64,000 nucleotides of DNA from Echeneis naucrates (GCF_900963305.1 NC_042518.1:15762486-15826485); one strand, 5' to 3'; counted from the stretch's first letter, positions 1 to 13,289 are shown. Program-made: numbers and translations. Notes: generated by a model from the letters alone, not told the origin.

Positions 1-23
1 CCAACTGGCTGAGAGAGCCTTAC

Positions 24-40
24 CTCCGAGGCCTGGACAT
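24..40 (-). other. Possible first coding exon cut by the window edge
   Basis: On the minus strand an ATG in a good initiation context (ACAAATG) opens a 17-nt frame reading M-S-R-P-R. It runs straight into a strong donor (CGGAG then GTAAGG at 18-23). Any further exons would lie to the left of the window, so the gene cannot be identified. Such a short match can arise by chance. Confidence 0.15.
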
Positions 41-3000
41 TTGTTGTGTGATTATTTTGCGGAATTAAAGGTTACGTTTTTGAAAATCTCAATTTTCAAA
101 ATCATCACATTCACTGTGCTGGTGCCAGTGTAGGTCAAAGCTGACGGTTGGGTTTAGCCTTTTTTTTTTTTTTTCTCTCTTCTTTACATAACTTTAAATT
201 GTGTTGCATGTCACACAATTTCAAACTACAAAAAAAGAAAACAAATCCAATTTGTCTTGTTCCAGTAATGTAGCTCCTACAGCTAAACAGGATGAACGGT
301 CAGTTTGATGTGACATTTTTCGGGATCATAATTTTACAGAAACAGCAGGCTTTATGCTGATATACAAGCAAAGCCTTTTCTTGATATTTTTTTATTCATG
401 TCTTCTTCACGGATCATTAACATGCGGGGAGAATGACTTTTTGATTGTTACATTCAGCTTACAGGAATACACAAATCTCACTTTTATATGGAGTTAGCTG
501 AAACATGAAACATATGGAGGTAAGCTCATGGGTCTATAGTTAGCATAAATTAGTTGGCGTTAGCTACTTACTGCTGTTAAAATCTGCTACAGGCCATTAT
601 TATCTTGCAAACTGATCTCTGGCTAATAAAGCGCAGCCTGTTTTTGCTCAGCTTTGTCACACTTACCGTGTCAAAGATTATAAATGGTTGTTATAAATAT
701 ATTAAGCAACCATAAATAATAAATGAAAATAATCTATTTTACAACCATTGTTCCATAGTATCGGCCAAAAATGTACAATGTTAAAACGTTGATAGGGGAG
801 CGAAATTTAACTGTCAAAGTAAATATATACATTATGTACAGCACCCCTTCATGGCCCTGATATTTCAGGATACGTGTTCAAACTATCAAAACTTTAACTG
901 AGTTTTTAACATTATGAAGCAGAGTGAGTAAATCCTCCAGAGGAACTGATTCTCATCTGTCAGATAACTGCATAGTTTCTCACAATTCATCTGGAATAAA
1001 AAGGCCAAGTCTGTAGGAGTTAAATGTCACAGTGTCTGTGTGATATGCATATGCTGCCATGGAAGATAACTTTGTTACTGTACTGTGTGTCTGGGCTTGC
1101 ATGAATGTGTCAGAGAGCAGAATGAAAAACTGGAACCAGCTGCTGTTTGTCATCCTCCAGTGCTTACACATTTTCTGGAATAAACAGTCTCACGCTAATA
1201 AAAGTAAACGCTCAAGATGTTAGTGGTATTACCAAAGACCAGTCGACCGGCACAGATTTGACCACATATGAAGGAAATAAAAACTCTGATGTATCTAAAT
1301 CAATCCACTCCCCACCTGTGTTTTAGTGGCTCTCAGGGGTCGTGGAGGTGGGAGCAGAGTTTGGGGCGGCAGGTTTTCAGAGCATGTGGAAGCTGAATGA
1401 GAGACCAGGTGGGTGAACTGATGGGGATCCAGGGGGAGGAATCTGTCTGTCAGCGTTGAACTTGTCCGGTGGGAATCACCCCTGGAATGTGTTTTGCCTC
1501 ACAGCTGAGGGTGTCAGGATCAGACGCCTGAGTGGAACTGCTGCTGAAAACTTTTTCAAAACCATGTCTGCACGATTTATCACGAGGGAACAGCCTGCAG
1601 CTACACAGACTGAGCATTTCTACGAAAAATGAAGCAGATTTTATATTTACATTTGTAAGTGCATGTTATTCCTTTAGACTGCATTATTTTTAATTCATTT
1701 TATACCTATAACCTAGTTATTAATGAATTATTTTTTTATTTATGAAGGAAGGTCATCTATGTCCTTCATAACATTACATGTAAAACATATAGTTTAAAAT
1801 GGAACCTAAATAAAATTAAATAAAGGCTTGTCCTGCTAGAAATGCCTTCATGTGCTAGTGTGCACATGTGTCTCTCTATCGCTTGGGTGTTGATGGATTA
1901 TAAAGGGGCCCATGTTGGGAGAATACCGGGCCTCAGTGTTGCAGCATGACCTCTAAATACACACCCGAGCACCCAGGGGTCATGACCTGTCCAAGGACCA
2001 GTTGCTGGGTAGACCCTCTGTACTCACGAGAGATCACCGGGGTCAAAGCATGTGACTCAACCACTTGCTTCAGATGTCGGAGGATAATTTACTGTGGCCT
2101 TTTGTAGCCACACCAACAGGTCTGACACATGTTACATCTCTTTACTGAGAACTATATGGTGCTTGAAAATATTGCTCAATATTTAATTTGGAGTTTGCCA
2201 AGTCCTTGGAAAATTGTGCACAGTGAGAAAGTGGAGATGTTTGGCTGTCCTAAGTTCCAGAATAAACAAATCGTCTCACAGTTGTGTTTTTTAGGGATTA
2301 CCAAAACCAGGTGGTCTGTTCCCACTGAACTCTGGGATTTCTTACATCGAGATTTTTGGGAAACCTCATGAAAAACAGAGTGTGGCTGCAGCTCTACTGG
2401 GTGTGTTTATACACTGAATTCACGGGTTTCATTGCCTGCACATCTAACTCTGACACACATCTCGGCTTTTCAGTTCATTTCTCTTGAAAGTGACATTATA
2501 GACAAACTGGAATCTTATTGTACGCATTTTCCTGTGAAATGCTGCGGTGTTGCTTTTTGACAAGCTATAGCATGCTATCAGAGTGCTCATAGTTTCCGTT
2601 ATGACAATGGAAGATTGGTATCCCATCAAAGGCTACATGAAGGACCAGCAGAAGACGTGGAGATCTGAGCAGAGCTCTGATGTGCCATACACAAGCCTGC
2701 ATTACTGCAGTCAGGCCCAAATCTTATCTATCTCCATCAACTACAAGGGTCTGTGAAGCCAGGCAGACAGGAGAAAACCACCGAACGTTCCTCTCCTCTC
2801 ACTTTTCATTTCACCCTATAGTCACTCCAGCCAGCACCCTGACTCCTGATAGTCAGACAGCATGGCACTCACAGAGCTTTGAAACAATGCATCTGCATTC
2901 CTTCCATCCTCAGCCTCCATCTGACAGCGGCTCAAAGTTGAACACGACACTGCAAACAAACCGCTGCAGTCAGCCTCAATACAAAATAATGTTGGTAATT

Positions 3001-3514
3001 CAGCTGTGCATTCCACAGGCATTTGGCAAAGTGCAGCAGTCCTGAACACAACGCACACAGATAAATACTCACTGGTCTGACACTCTCACCAAAATGCAGT
3101 GTGATTCTGTGTCGTTTCATTCGCTCGACAGCACCATTGTGCTTGGGAGGATTGTCACAGCAGGCAGGTGTGTACTTACATATGCTCATTAAAGTTTCTT
3201 TCGAAACCATAGCATGCCATTTTTGGTGTAAGAACGCCCTCTATCGGAAGAAGCAAGAAAGTATTTAATTCGATCTGTCAGCCAACGTTGAACAGGCTGG
3301 AGAGCACTTAGTGAAGCTCCAAGGACTCAGTATTTAAGAGTAGTAATTGTTGATTACATTTCATTTGGATAATTAACTGTGTGGCCGTCATTCAACCGTC
3401 CTTTGTAAATGTACATTAAAATATTTTTATTCTCCTTCATTATCAATAATTTATTGCCATTTTATTTATCCTCAGTCAGCTCAAGTTTCAGTATGTCAAC
3501 ATATTTATGAGTTG

Positions 3515-3552
3515 AACTGCTGATCATGTCAGTTGATAAATGATCAGCAGTT
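3515..3552. repeat. Perfect 13-bp inverted repeat with 12-nt spacer
   Basis: The arms are AACTGCTGATCAT (3,515-3,527) and ATGATCAGCAGTT (3,540-3,552), exact reverse complements. No flanking direct repeats were recognised. Confidence 0.85.
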
Positions 3553-3624
3553 GTCATGTTAACGTTTTATCTTGGTCTGTTTTTCCTTGTTGTGTGCGGC
3601 AAATCTCAAAGTTCAAAAGAACAT

Positions 3625-3943
3625 TCATCCATCTTCTACAGCTTATCTGTTCCCAGGTCACGGTGGTCGCTGGAGGCAATCCCAGCTCACTCTGGGTGAG
3701 GGGAGGGGTAACCCTGGACAGGTCACCAGTCCATCAGACAGAGACAGACAGAGACCAACAACCACTCACACTCACACTCCGACCTACGGACAGTTTAGAG
3801 ACAGTTAACCCAAACATGATGTCTTTGGACAGTGGGAGGAAACCAACAAGCACGAGGAGAACATGAAAACTTACAGAAAGGCCCCAGGCCCGGGATCCAA
3901 ACCCATGACCTTCAGCGCTAACACTACGGCCGTGCAACCTGGA
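3625..3943 (-). repeat. tRNA-headed SINE-like interspersed repeat (teleost family)
   Basis: The copy begins at low coordinate with CATTCATCCATCTTCTACAG and passes through the blocks CCTGGACAGGTCACCAGTCC and GTCTTTGGACAGTGGGAGG, wording shared by a very common teleost repeat. Read on the minus strand it starts with a tRNA-like head (A-box-like TAGTGTTAGCGCTG, B-box-like GGTTTGGATCCC). Related, shorter copies lie near 17.85, 22.43 and 23.05 kb. The exact family name is not certain from memory. Confidence 0.7.
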
Positions 3944-5820
3944 CTGCAAAGTTTCAGAGGCTGAGTTTTGACGCACCGTGACGTAAAAGTAACAAGACAT
4001 GAACACAGACTACACAGACTATAGTTACCTATCGAGCCTTCAAAGCCACTTCAATGGTGTAGTCCAACCATGAATCATGGTCTGATGCTAACACCAATAG
4101 AGCGTTAGTTAGTTAGTTTAAACTCTGAGACTGAAATGTGAAAAGACCTACATCCTGGTGAGTTTCCTACTGTGATCAATTTAGTTAAAAAATGTGGACC
4201 CAACCACTAGATCATTTTCACAGCATTCATTTTGTCTTAATTAGTATAAAATTGCCCTTGGCTCCATTTAGGTCCCACCATAGTGAGCCGATATGCCCAA
4301 TACCAAAACCCTGACCTTGAATGCTGTTCATTACAGCTGAGATCATCCTGGTGTTAATATGTTTATTGCAGCTTGTGCTTTGACTGCTTATATATTCAAT
4401 GAATTGTGTCTTATCAACTAATACCATCAAATTGTTGAAAAATGAGAGTCTACGCTTCAGCATCCATTGTATTGTATGTAAACAGAGTTTCTGAAATGCT
4501 AAATGCTAAACTGATATTTTTGTTTATCATGAATGACCTCTTGAATTTATCTTCAATTGTAACGTTTTGAGAAAGACATGCTGTTTAACAGGAGCATTAA
4601 TAAACACTGTTAAATGCAGTTCTCTGTGAATTTCACCCAGCCAGCTGATCCAGTTTAATTACTGTATACCCCAGTTTGGACCAGACTGAACTGAAATAAC
4701 TACATATATGAAGTACAGCTTTAATCAGCATGCAGGTAGATTGCAGTTTTCAGTAATGCTGAGCAATATGAAAAACAAACCCGCATATAATGGACAACGT
4801 AGGAGATATTACAAGAGTCATGATTTGAGTTGAAATTATTCTTTTTTGAATTTACAAATTAAATTTTCTTTAAAAAATCTGTGGAGCACCACAAAAATCC
4901 TCCATCATGTATGTTGTGACACATTTTTCATTTATAAAAAAAATGACAGAAAATAAAATAGCAGCTCTTGCAATGTGCATATTGCGCTTGCCATCTTGCA
5001 ATCTAATTGTTTAGCCCTATTTTTCACTGAACACGATAGTATGTCAGACTTTTAGGAGCCTAAATTAAAATTATTCAAGCCAAGTTATACCCTGGCTCCA
5101 TTTTCATTCACGCAATAGTTTCAACTTTTTAATCTCCCTTAAATTGCATTTAAATTTTTACATTTTGTGCTCAAAATGTAACCTTCAAAACATTGTTTTG
5201 TTTTTTATTACAGGAACAGAAATCTTTCAGGTGCCGTGGTTAACAGATATGCTATTTCCACATGTTACTCACAGCCAGATGTTGTACACTTAGAAACAAC
5301 AATATCCAAGATGCCATGTTTATTAAAAGTTCATTTCATCAAATGGAAACAACTATTAATATTTACCTCTCAAATCTCCATCACTGAATGTTTTTTTAAA
5401 CTCCCAAAATTGATTCATTATCCAGTCAATGCTGCTGCAGTGTAACACAAAAGGATCACAACAACCTCTGCCGTCATATAGTGTATTATTCTGTCCAGCT
5501 GTTGTGTAGTAGCCTACAACACGTTAATAGTGAGTGAAACTAGCGCATTTCACTTTTTTCACCAACAGGTGTCGCCCCATGGTCAGAGAGAGAGAGGCCT
5601 GGTGGGCACTCAGGTACAGATGTGTGGGTCCCCACGGACACAGTAATGACTGAGCTGATTCCTCACACACTCAGGACAGTCAGATGATGAGACTCACAAC
5701 AGTTCATGTGTTCCGTTTGTCGGCCCATAAATATTGTGTTAATGACCAGTACAGCTCGTGAAATTGACAGACATCCCGGCCTGGACTCTCTCTCTCTATT
5801 TCTCTATCCCTTTCTCTCTG

Positions 5821-5823
<3 letters not shown>

Positions 5824-5850
<27 letters not shown>
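5824..5850. repeat. (TG)n microsatellite
   Basis: Uninterrupted GT dinucleotides, about 13 units. Confidence 0.95.
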
Positions 5851-5851
<1 letters not shown>

Positions 5852-6060
5852 CCGATGTGTATTTGGCCCAGCACCTCTGTGTTGTCTGACTTTGTTTCAT
5901 GCAGTTATGATTCATGATACCTTAAATTACACGTTATATTATTGTCCACTGCACTGCCAAGACTTTAAAGAGATCAAGATGAGAGAGGGGGCATTATGTG
6001 AAAACAACCCCAGCTCTTTGAAGCCTCTTCAACTTCTCCCAATGAAAAACACACTCAGCT

Positions 6061-6106
6061 CTTTTTTATTATTATTATTATTTTATTCTTTTTTTTTTTT
6101 TTTTTA
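6061..6106. repeat. TTA/T-rich low-complexity tract
   Basis: A T run, a short (TTA)n and then a longer T run. Confidence 0.9.
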
Positions 6107-7768
6107 GCACTTTCTGAATCGGCTTCAGCTTTTCACCGAGATAAGAAAACATTTCAGCTGAAGTAGCCCGTAACAGCTTCATCTAAAACGGTTTGTGACC
6201 CGCACGGATGTAGGTTCATTTATCCTGAATGATCCACTGAGATCCCCCAGGCCTGTTTAGTTCCTGCCAAATGATGTTATTACACCAAGCCCTTGGTGGC
6301 TGCTCTCTCTCCCACTTATTCATCTGCGATACAAAACAAATAAGATCTCCACAATGGCCGTTTTTGTTAGATAGGAGATTTATTGTTGTTCGGATGTGTG
6401 CGTAATGTGTCCTCAGGATCAAGAATGGGCTTTATTGATTTGAACGGTTCCATGTTTGGCCTGTTTTATAAAAAGAGAAGAAGAAAAACACCTTAAATTG
6501 AGCCCCAGATTTAATGTTGCATAGCTTTCATGACGGGAGGTCCTACAAAATTACCAGGAATAAAAATTGGAGGCCATATCGGGACATCGGGAAACATTCA
6601 GCACCAGCTGCAGGAGCGCAGGGCACTTTGGTCCATTATCTCCAGCCCTGAGCGCTGGAAGTGTCTTGTCCGAAGCAGTTTGTCGCCAGAAATGACTTTA
6701 ACACGTGTCTTGTCGGGTTTTTGGCGTCAGATGCTCTCGCTTTAGAGTCTTTACCTTCAGCTTTTCTTGTGATTTGACGCTCCCGCTCCAGCCTTATTAA
6801 AACCACACAGTGCGCAACGAGCCTGTTTCCAATCTGAAGACATTCGCGATGAATTTGGCAAAATCATCTGCAGCTTTGCTGGTACTGTATAGCCCACCCA
6901 GTCCGGACCCAGTCCCCCTGTGCCCCGAGGTATCAATACGATTAGAGGCAGGAAATGTGGGAATCCCCAACAAAGGGCTCCATCATTAAACACAAACAAC
7001 CAGAGGCCTCCCAACAATACCGTAAGCGCCCGCATCTCCGTGCCTCTCTTTTATGTCTGAACAAGTGAAAATCTATTATTTTCATCCCAATATCACCATC
7101 GTGCTTTCAGTTGTCCATTTATGAAGGAGGATAATCCGACGAGACTATGGCGGACCGCACTTTGAGAAGTCTGAGTTCCAGGGGAGAAGAGAGAGTTTAG
7201 GGTTTCTGCGTCAGTAATCTCAGGTTATGCAGGCTGCAGATTAAATATTATTCCTTCTCCATTTCACACATGGTGATATTTACCAATATGTCTCTCAAGG
7301 AAACTAAAGTTTGAGTGCGAGGCACACACGGCCTCCTTCTTACCAGTTTATCCAAGGAAGCCCCGATGTAGGGCAGGCAACAAATTATTATTTTCTCAGC
7401 AGCACAAAATCAGTCATTCCAGTTTTATCCTCTGTTGTAAGTCTGTAAACGTGTAATTGTGCGTCAGGTGTGTGCGTAAAGTGCGGCTGCGGGAGCCTTC
7501 CAGGGGGATTAAGGCTTTAGCCCCTACCTCACGTAGAGAAGTGTTTGGGGATTTTCCCCTCCCGCTGTTTAAACTCTGGATCTGATGTCCCCAAAGAGTC
7601 TGTCGTCTGAAAAAAATCAAAATGTGTGTTTATCGTGCCTTTTATTATCACTTTCTATCGCTGCTGCACATTTCAACTATACAGCCTTTTGTTTGTGTCT
7701 TTGAACAGATTCCCTCCTTTGTTTCATGGCAGCTAAAAAAAAGAAGTTTTAAAATATTTCAAATGTTG

Positions 7769-7815
<47 letters not shown>

Positions 7816-7816
7816 T
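7769..7816. repeat. (TTA)n microsatellite
   Basis: About 15 TTA units. The leucine run of an open frame at 7,622-7,858 is only a translation of this repeat. Confidence 0.95.
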
Positions 7817-8099
7817 CTCGTGGTGCTTAATCTGGAATTTTCTGAATCAATTTTATAAAAAACAACAACAACAATCCATTAAACCTCGGGAACCTTCATG
7901 AAAGCTGTGAATTGCATTTTCCCAAACAATTATGAAACAATTTCAATGTAGACCTTTCATTTATGCATAGTGTCCCAACCGAAAGCTTTCTTAGCATGGA
8001 ATTAACCCGTTGGGGAGCAACAGGACTGTATTCCCTCTCCATAAAACGTCCTGCTTTGTCTTCCTGTCCATTAGGATGTTTTTAGTGGACGAGTGTCCA

Positions 8100-9540
8100 A
8101 CGTCCGCGTTCACTTGGCACGGATGGGGCTGATGATGAGAGCGCGCTGGGAGGCTGGTATAGGCCTTCTTGGTACCCTTTGCGTCGTTTCCATTGGTCAG
8201 GATCCTTTTCATCGCGCCTCGACGTGACATCACATCCACCCGACCCGCAGGAAAGCGGCGGAGATCACAGATGATGCTGGACACCTCGGAGGACTCACAC
8301 ACTTTTACGCTTTACGCACGATCGGTCACTCGCTGACCGCTGTTTTGCGCCTCCAGGCACGAACAGCGAGGGATATCTGCGCCGATGCTTTGTGCTTTTA
8401 AGAGTTTTCTTCCTGAGAAGTAGGAGCTGGGCTGTGCTCGGATTTGTCGCGTTTTGTGAATGGAGACGAGTCGCGCGTAAAGATCTGTTTCTTGAAGTGA
8501 ATCGCTGTCACTGTCCCACCTGTTGGCAGGTGGTGTTGACTTTACCCGCGGGCATCTACTATGACCTTGGGTTTGGAAATCATGGAGGATATTGTTATCG
8601 ACGTAGTGGGGGAAGGACTCAAAGACAGCGGAGAGGAGCAAGCTTTACCTTTGGATGAGTCGCGGAGCGAGCAGGATCGCGGCACGGAGACTTCCAGCAG
8701 CCAGAGCAAAGACCGGGACAGCTACAGCCCCGAACCGGCGTGTGCCCCCCCTGCTAAAAACAAAGGTCCCACGTCGGTAAAGCCCCCATACTCTTACATC
8801 GCTCTGATAACGATGGCCATTCTGCAGAGTCCGAAGAAGCGGCTCACCCTCAGTGAGATCTGTGACTTCATCAGCCACCGCTTCGTTTATTACCGGGAGA
8901 AATTCCCCGCCTGGCAGAACTCTATCAGACACAATCTGTCGCTCAATGACTGCTTTGTAAAGATGCCCAGGGAGCCGGGTAACCCCGGGAAGGGCAACTA
9001 CTGGACCCTGGATCCAAACTCCTCGGACATGTTCGAGAACGGAAGTTTTCTGCGGCGGAGGAAGCGCTTCAAGCGGCAGCATTTCCGCTTCGACCCGCTG
9101 AAGGAGCAGCACCTGGAGCCCAGCGGGCTGCACGGCTTCCCGCACGGCGCCTACGGCCTGGGCGCCGCGGCTCTGCAGCTGCCCAGCCTGGAGCTTTACC
9201 CCTACCTCCACCATCATGCGCCCTCGCCCGCCACCATCCCACCTGTCAGCAGCATCCTGCCGGCCCTGTCCAGCTTCTTCTCCCGCGGCGCCCTCACCGC
9301 CAAAGCTTTCCTCCAGTCGCAGCCCGGGGTGGAAGCCTTCTCCCCGGCCCAGTGCCCGGCGTACTCGTCTCCTCTGACCTCCGGCGCTGCCTACGCCTCC
9401 CCCGCGCTCTTCCACCCGGCGGCGGTGGCGGCTCCGCACTTCCTCAGTTTACACCAGGAGTATCAGAAACTACAGACTCAGCGCGGCACCGTGGAGCTGG
9501 CCAAACACATTAACGCCGCCAATAATGAGTAATCACGTTA
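8100..9540. promoter_or_regulatory. GC-rich island over foxd5 promoter and coding region
   Basis: CpG dinucleotides become frequent from about 8.1 kb, after AT-rich DNA, and stay so through the single foxd5 exon. This is the usual pattern for a developmental transcription-factor gene. No TATA box was recognised, so the exact transcription start cannot be placed. Confidence 0.6.
8561..9532 (+). CDS. foxd5: Forkhead box D5 transcription factor (FoxD4/FoxD5 class)
   Basis: Single-exon DNA-binding transcription factor of 323 aa, known in fish and frogs for keeping early neural ectoderm immature. The forkhead (winged-helix) domain spans residues 74-172 and begins [14 protein letters not shown]. 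The recognition helix motif [15 protein letters not shown] and the basic tail RRRKRFKR are intact. The N terminus carries an acidic stretch ([19 protein letters not shown]), matching the acidic region reported as important for FoxD4/5 activity. The C-terminal half is rich in Ala, Pro and Leu. I do not see the FSIxxI-type Groucho-binding motif usual in FoxD proteins; the nearest is VSSILPAL at about 229-236. The FoxD class is certain, and the D5 label rests on the N terminus. A second ATG at 8,582 has a stronger Kozak context (ATCATGG) and could be the main start. Lack of introns is typical of FoxD genes. Confidence 0.88.
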   Translation: MTLGLEIMEDIVIDVVGEGLKDSGEEQALPLDESRSEQDRGTETSSSQSKDRDSYSPEPACAPPAKNKGPTSVKPPYSYIALITMAILQSPKKRLTLSEICDFISHRFVYYREKFPAWQNSIRHNLSLNDCFVKMPREPGNPGKGNYWTLDPNSSDMFENGSFLRRRKRFKRQHFRFDPLKEQHLEPSGLHGFPHGAYGLGAAALQLPSLELYPYLHHHAPSPATIPPVSSILPALSSFFSRGALTAKAFLQSQPGVEAFSPAQCPAYSSPLTSGAAYASPALFHPAAVAAPHFLSLHQEYQKLQTQRGTVELAKHINAANNE

Positions 9541-9686
9541 CAGACACTTTGAGCTGGTGTTTTCTCAGGTAACAGAGCCAATCTAAGCAGAAGCCCAGAT
9601 TCTCCAGCGGTGGAGACGGATGGATCTGTTTTAAGGAATGTTGTAGATATGAGCGAAGCTCTCCCTCCTCTTTCCCCTCATGGCAA

Positions 9687-9692
9687 AATAAA
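9687..9692 (+). terminator. foxd5: foxd5 poly(A) signal
   Basis: AATAAA lies 155 nt after the foxd5 stop codon on the coding strand, the first canonical signal downstream. Confidence 0.6.
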
Positions 9693-10507
9693 AAATATAA
9701 GTAAAAAACACCACCGTTTTGAGGCGCCTTTTTAAAATCTGATCTTGAATTAACATCTTCTGTTTAAATATTTAAATGACGAGTTTCCTTTACTTTTTCC
9801 TGGAAAGAAATAAAAGTGAATATTTAAACTTTGCGGTTCAGTTGTATTTTCTACAAAACCAGGCGGTAAATGACACAGACTCTTTATCAAGCCATATATG
9901 TGCTCATGCATATATGCATATATTTAAAGCCAGTTTTTCCTTGGTTTTCATGTGTTTGTTTTGTTGCTCTGAATTTAATTTTCTGGGTTTGACTCGTTTT
10001 TGCGATAATTTAAAATGATGACAGTTAAATAAAAAAATTGATTTAAGGTTGCATTGAAACAGGCGGACAGAAAGTGAATTAAAGCAGTGGTGGAAAATAC
10101 ATACCCATCACAATAAGACAAACCTCAGGTCCATTGCAAATTATTAGTGAGAAGATGTACCTCCAAAACTGGCTTCAATCAATACAAATATTACAGGTTT
10201 CAAAAATACACGGTGTCATATACATTGTTACTGGTGTCATTATAATTTTGTAAGTTATTAAATATAATATTAGAATAAAATTCTAAAATAACAACAATAA
10301 TAATAATAAAAAATAATACATATTATTTATATTTTTTCTTTTTTTTTTCAATGAGAGAAAAAGCAACATTTATTAACACGTCTGTTAATACGAGCAGTTA
10401 CAAACAATGACAGCAATAATAACCGTTTCCATGATCAACATCGTTCAGCAGCTGCCGAGTTTGAGACTAAAGAGACCGTTTATATTTAGACCGCACAGGC
10501 CTGACAA

Positions 10508-10533
10508 GTGTGTGTGTGTGTGTGTGTGTGTGT
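10508..10533. repeat. (TG)n microsatellite
   Basis: About 13 uninterrupted GT units. Confidence 0.95.
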
Positions 10534-12169
10534 CTGCGTGTTGTTCATGGCTATAACACTGAAAATATACATACGTATAATTGCCTTATTTTTCAGGGCC
10601 ACACACACAGACGCACACTGACACATCTTGACCGTCTGTTCCCGCGAGAAAATCTGTTCAACACATTTTCATGAGACAAGTTCAGCCCTGAAGCCGCTTT
10701 TTGCTCCTTCAGCTCCTCTAGGAGTTGGACCTGCAGGTGGATCTCAGGCTGTTTTTCATTACTGTTATTATTATTTAAGAGAAGATCAGTCCAAAATATG
10801 ATAGACGGGTCTTTTTTATTTTAATTATTATAACTGTGTCCTAAAAATCCTATTTGACTAAGAAATTCTGATTTCTGAATCCAGTTTAAGTCACCCTTAA
10901 TGACATAAAATGCCCTTTTGTGGCGGATTTGGAAAACTGTTAGAAGTTAAGTTTATTCTATTTTAAGATTTAAAACTATAATAATAATAATTATCCAACA
11001 GCTCAGTTCCACAAACATAAAAGTTTTATGGCGAAGTAACATTTTACAGTCTGGCTGCTAACAGGTTGTTTGTTGTGTTTACACACTGTTACGTTCATGT
11101 AAAACTGGTGCTTTGACCAATTCAAACTCAGTGTGATTAGTTCAACATCATAATCTAGGAGGGAAACCTGAAGAAAAGAAGGTCGATTTATTTTTCTGGA
11201 GCAGACGTAATCAGTCTGAGATTCAGGCAGTGGATCCGTCTGTGAATTTATACTGCATGTGATCAGTGAATCTAACCCCAAGCTTTCCGCCCGTTCCTCC
11301 GTGCTACTAATTCACATTAACTGATTTATTTTTCCTTTCTTTTTCACTTAAGAGAAGGCAGTGCTGCTCTGCAGTGAGAATGACAGTAGTAAAATAATTC
11401 TAGGTTTCAGAGCATGGAAGTATTTATTTAATTCTATTCTGAGTCTGGTTTAGATGGATTACCATGCTGAAGCTCTTGGATGGGGCTGATGGTTCACACC
11501 GCACACCCAGTCCTTTAGCAGACTTTGGCACCCAGTGAGTGACTGAAACAAATAAAAAGATTGTTACCTGATGGTGAGCTCTTATGCTGCTCACTCTGAA
11601 GAGACAGAGGAGAACACTTTTCCCCAGAGCCTCTTCCTTTTCCTTTTTTCCCTCCTTCCATTCAGGAAATTTTTAAAATCTTGCCCAATTTTCAATGCTG
11701 AGATTAAATTCAATCTGTTTTTTTTTTTTTTTTTTGCCACAACCCAATTTTTAATATTTGTACTGCTAATGTTAAACAGCGTGGCAGGAGCTGAGGTTCA
11801 ACTGATCCAACATGAGATTCTTAACAAACACACCAATCTCTCTGCTATTAGAACTTATCTGATTGGAAAGTCAAACATACAGCTGAAGATATGTTTTTAT
11901 TCTTTAGTCTTTAAGTCAAACATGAGGAAAGAGTCATGGAACGATCCTGCGTGTCAAATCTGACAAGTAATGATGTACCTTCTGCACAATCACACACACA
12001 TACAAACAATTCAGTTTGATATGGGTGAACGTGGTAATCAGGTACAACTGATGAAATCGTTTTCTTTACAATGATCTGGCTCTGCTGGTGGGAGGCAAGA
12101 GGAATAGAAAGTGAAGCAGACAAATGCTGATTGGCAGCCATGGAGAGTGGGGGGATGATGGGGTGTTCT

Positions 12170-12190
12170 TTTTTTTTTCGGGGGGGGGGG
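12170..12190. repeat. Adjacent T and G homopolymers
   Basis: A run of T is followed by CG and then about 11 G. Such tracts are prone to slippage and sequencing error. Confidence 0.85.
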
Positions 12191-12239
12191 AGTTGCTGGG
12201 AAACTGGTGCACCTGATAAAATAAGCAAGTCAGACTGTT

Positions 12240-12243
<4 letters not shown>

Positions 12244-12283
<40 letters not shown>
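12244..12283. repeat. (TG)n microsatellite
   Basis: About 20 uninterrupted TG units, the longest dinucleotide TG tract in the window. Confidence 0.95.
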
Positions 12284-12284
<1 letters not shown>

Positions 12285-13289
12285 CTACTAGTGCACATCA
12301 GTTTTCCATCTTGAAGGAGCTCTAAGGTGCCAGTTCACTGCTGAAAGCCTTTTTACTTTCCTTTTCCTTTGTGCGTCATTGAGTGTGACATGGTTTATTA
12401 AATCTTCACTTATATTACGAGGAAAAGGTTCTTTTAAATGATTAACAGCATGACTTTCCCTTCTTTAACTCTACCTTTTTTTCCCCCTTTACAACCGTTT
12501 TAATTTGTGAGACGTCTGAAACTTAAAAAGGTGATATAATCTGTGAATGTGAAACAAGGCCACTGCTTTGTCACCATGTGATTTTACTCAGTGTCATATT
12601 AGAATGATTCATCACTTCAGAGGACATGATGAATGTACATTTATGTGACAACCTGTCAGTGGTGCATGCCATGTTACACCACCACCAGCTCCACGTGAAT
12701 CATCAGTCCAGAGTTATCACAGCGCTTCTGATGTGGAGCTGGTTTCTCTGGGAAAAGTGAGTCGGCTCAGTCAGAGCTCCGCTCATGCTTGACAGTGCCG
12801 CTCCGCCGTGCTTTCATTCTCCACGTACAAACGCCAAGGCAAACAGGCAAGATAAACTCATTGGTGGAGCACCCCGCCTCACCGCCTTCACTCCTTCTGC
12901 TTCCACAGCAAAAAGAGCCAGAGTCCAAAAAGGCAGAGTGATGCATTCTGGGAGAACCCCCGCAAGTTCAGTCAGGACACGAAAAACAATGTTCCAGAGA
13001 TTCTGAAATGCATAATTTAGAATAAATTCCCCCAAAATATTTTTCCTGTTTTATAGCCTGATAGGTTTTTCATTTTATCTAAATATGTAAAGGAATCTCT
13101 AAATCACATAAGTCACAAAGTGAAACAGCAGTGAAATAATGTTACCCTTTAACCTTTTCATATTGCTGTTTCAAAGGAATGCCCTTTAATTTAAAATAAT
13201 AATAAAAAAATTATTCTGTATCATATGAAACACTTTATGAATCTGACCATACAAGCAAGGTTTATTATTAACATTACTACAATGTGACT

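Larger units (their letters stand above)
1..8300. other. Intergenic region upstream of foxd5, no convincing gene
   Basis: I see no protein family and no chained exons here. The longest open frames (for example 121 codons at 2,680-3,045) resemble nothing known and have no splice or codon support. The stretch holds AT-rich unique DNA, a SINE-like copy near 3.6-3.9 kb, a short perfect inverted repeat at 3,515-3,552, a (TG)n tract at 5.82 kb and a (TTA)n tract at 7.77 kb. The part from about 6.2 to 7.1 kb is less AT-rich and repeat-poor, and could contain regulatory DNA for foxd5, but that is inference. Confidence 0.6.

Noticed and set aside
2680-3045. 121-codon open frame on the plus strand
   Set aside because: No recognisable motif and similar-length frames overlap it on the other strand.
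8645-9439. 264-codon open frame antisense to foxd5
   Set aside because: It is a shadow of the GC-rich foxd5 exon: Arg/Gly-rich, no domain, fully overlapped by a certain gene.
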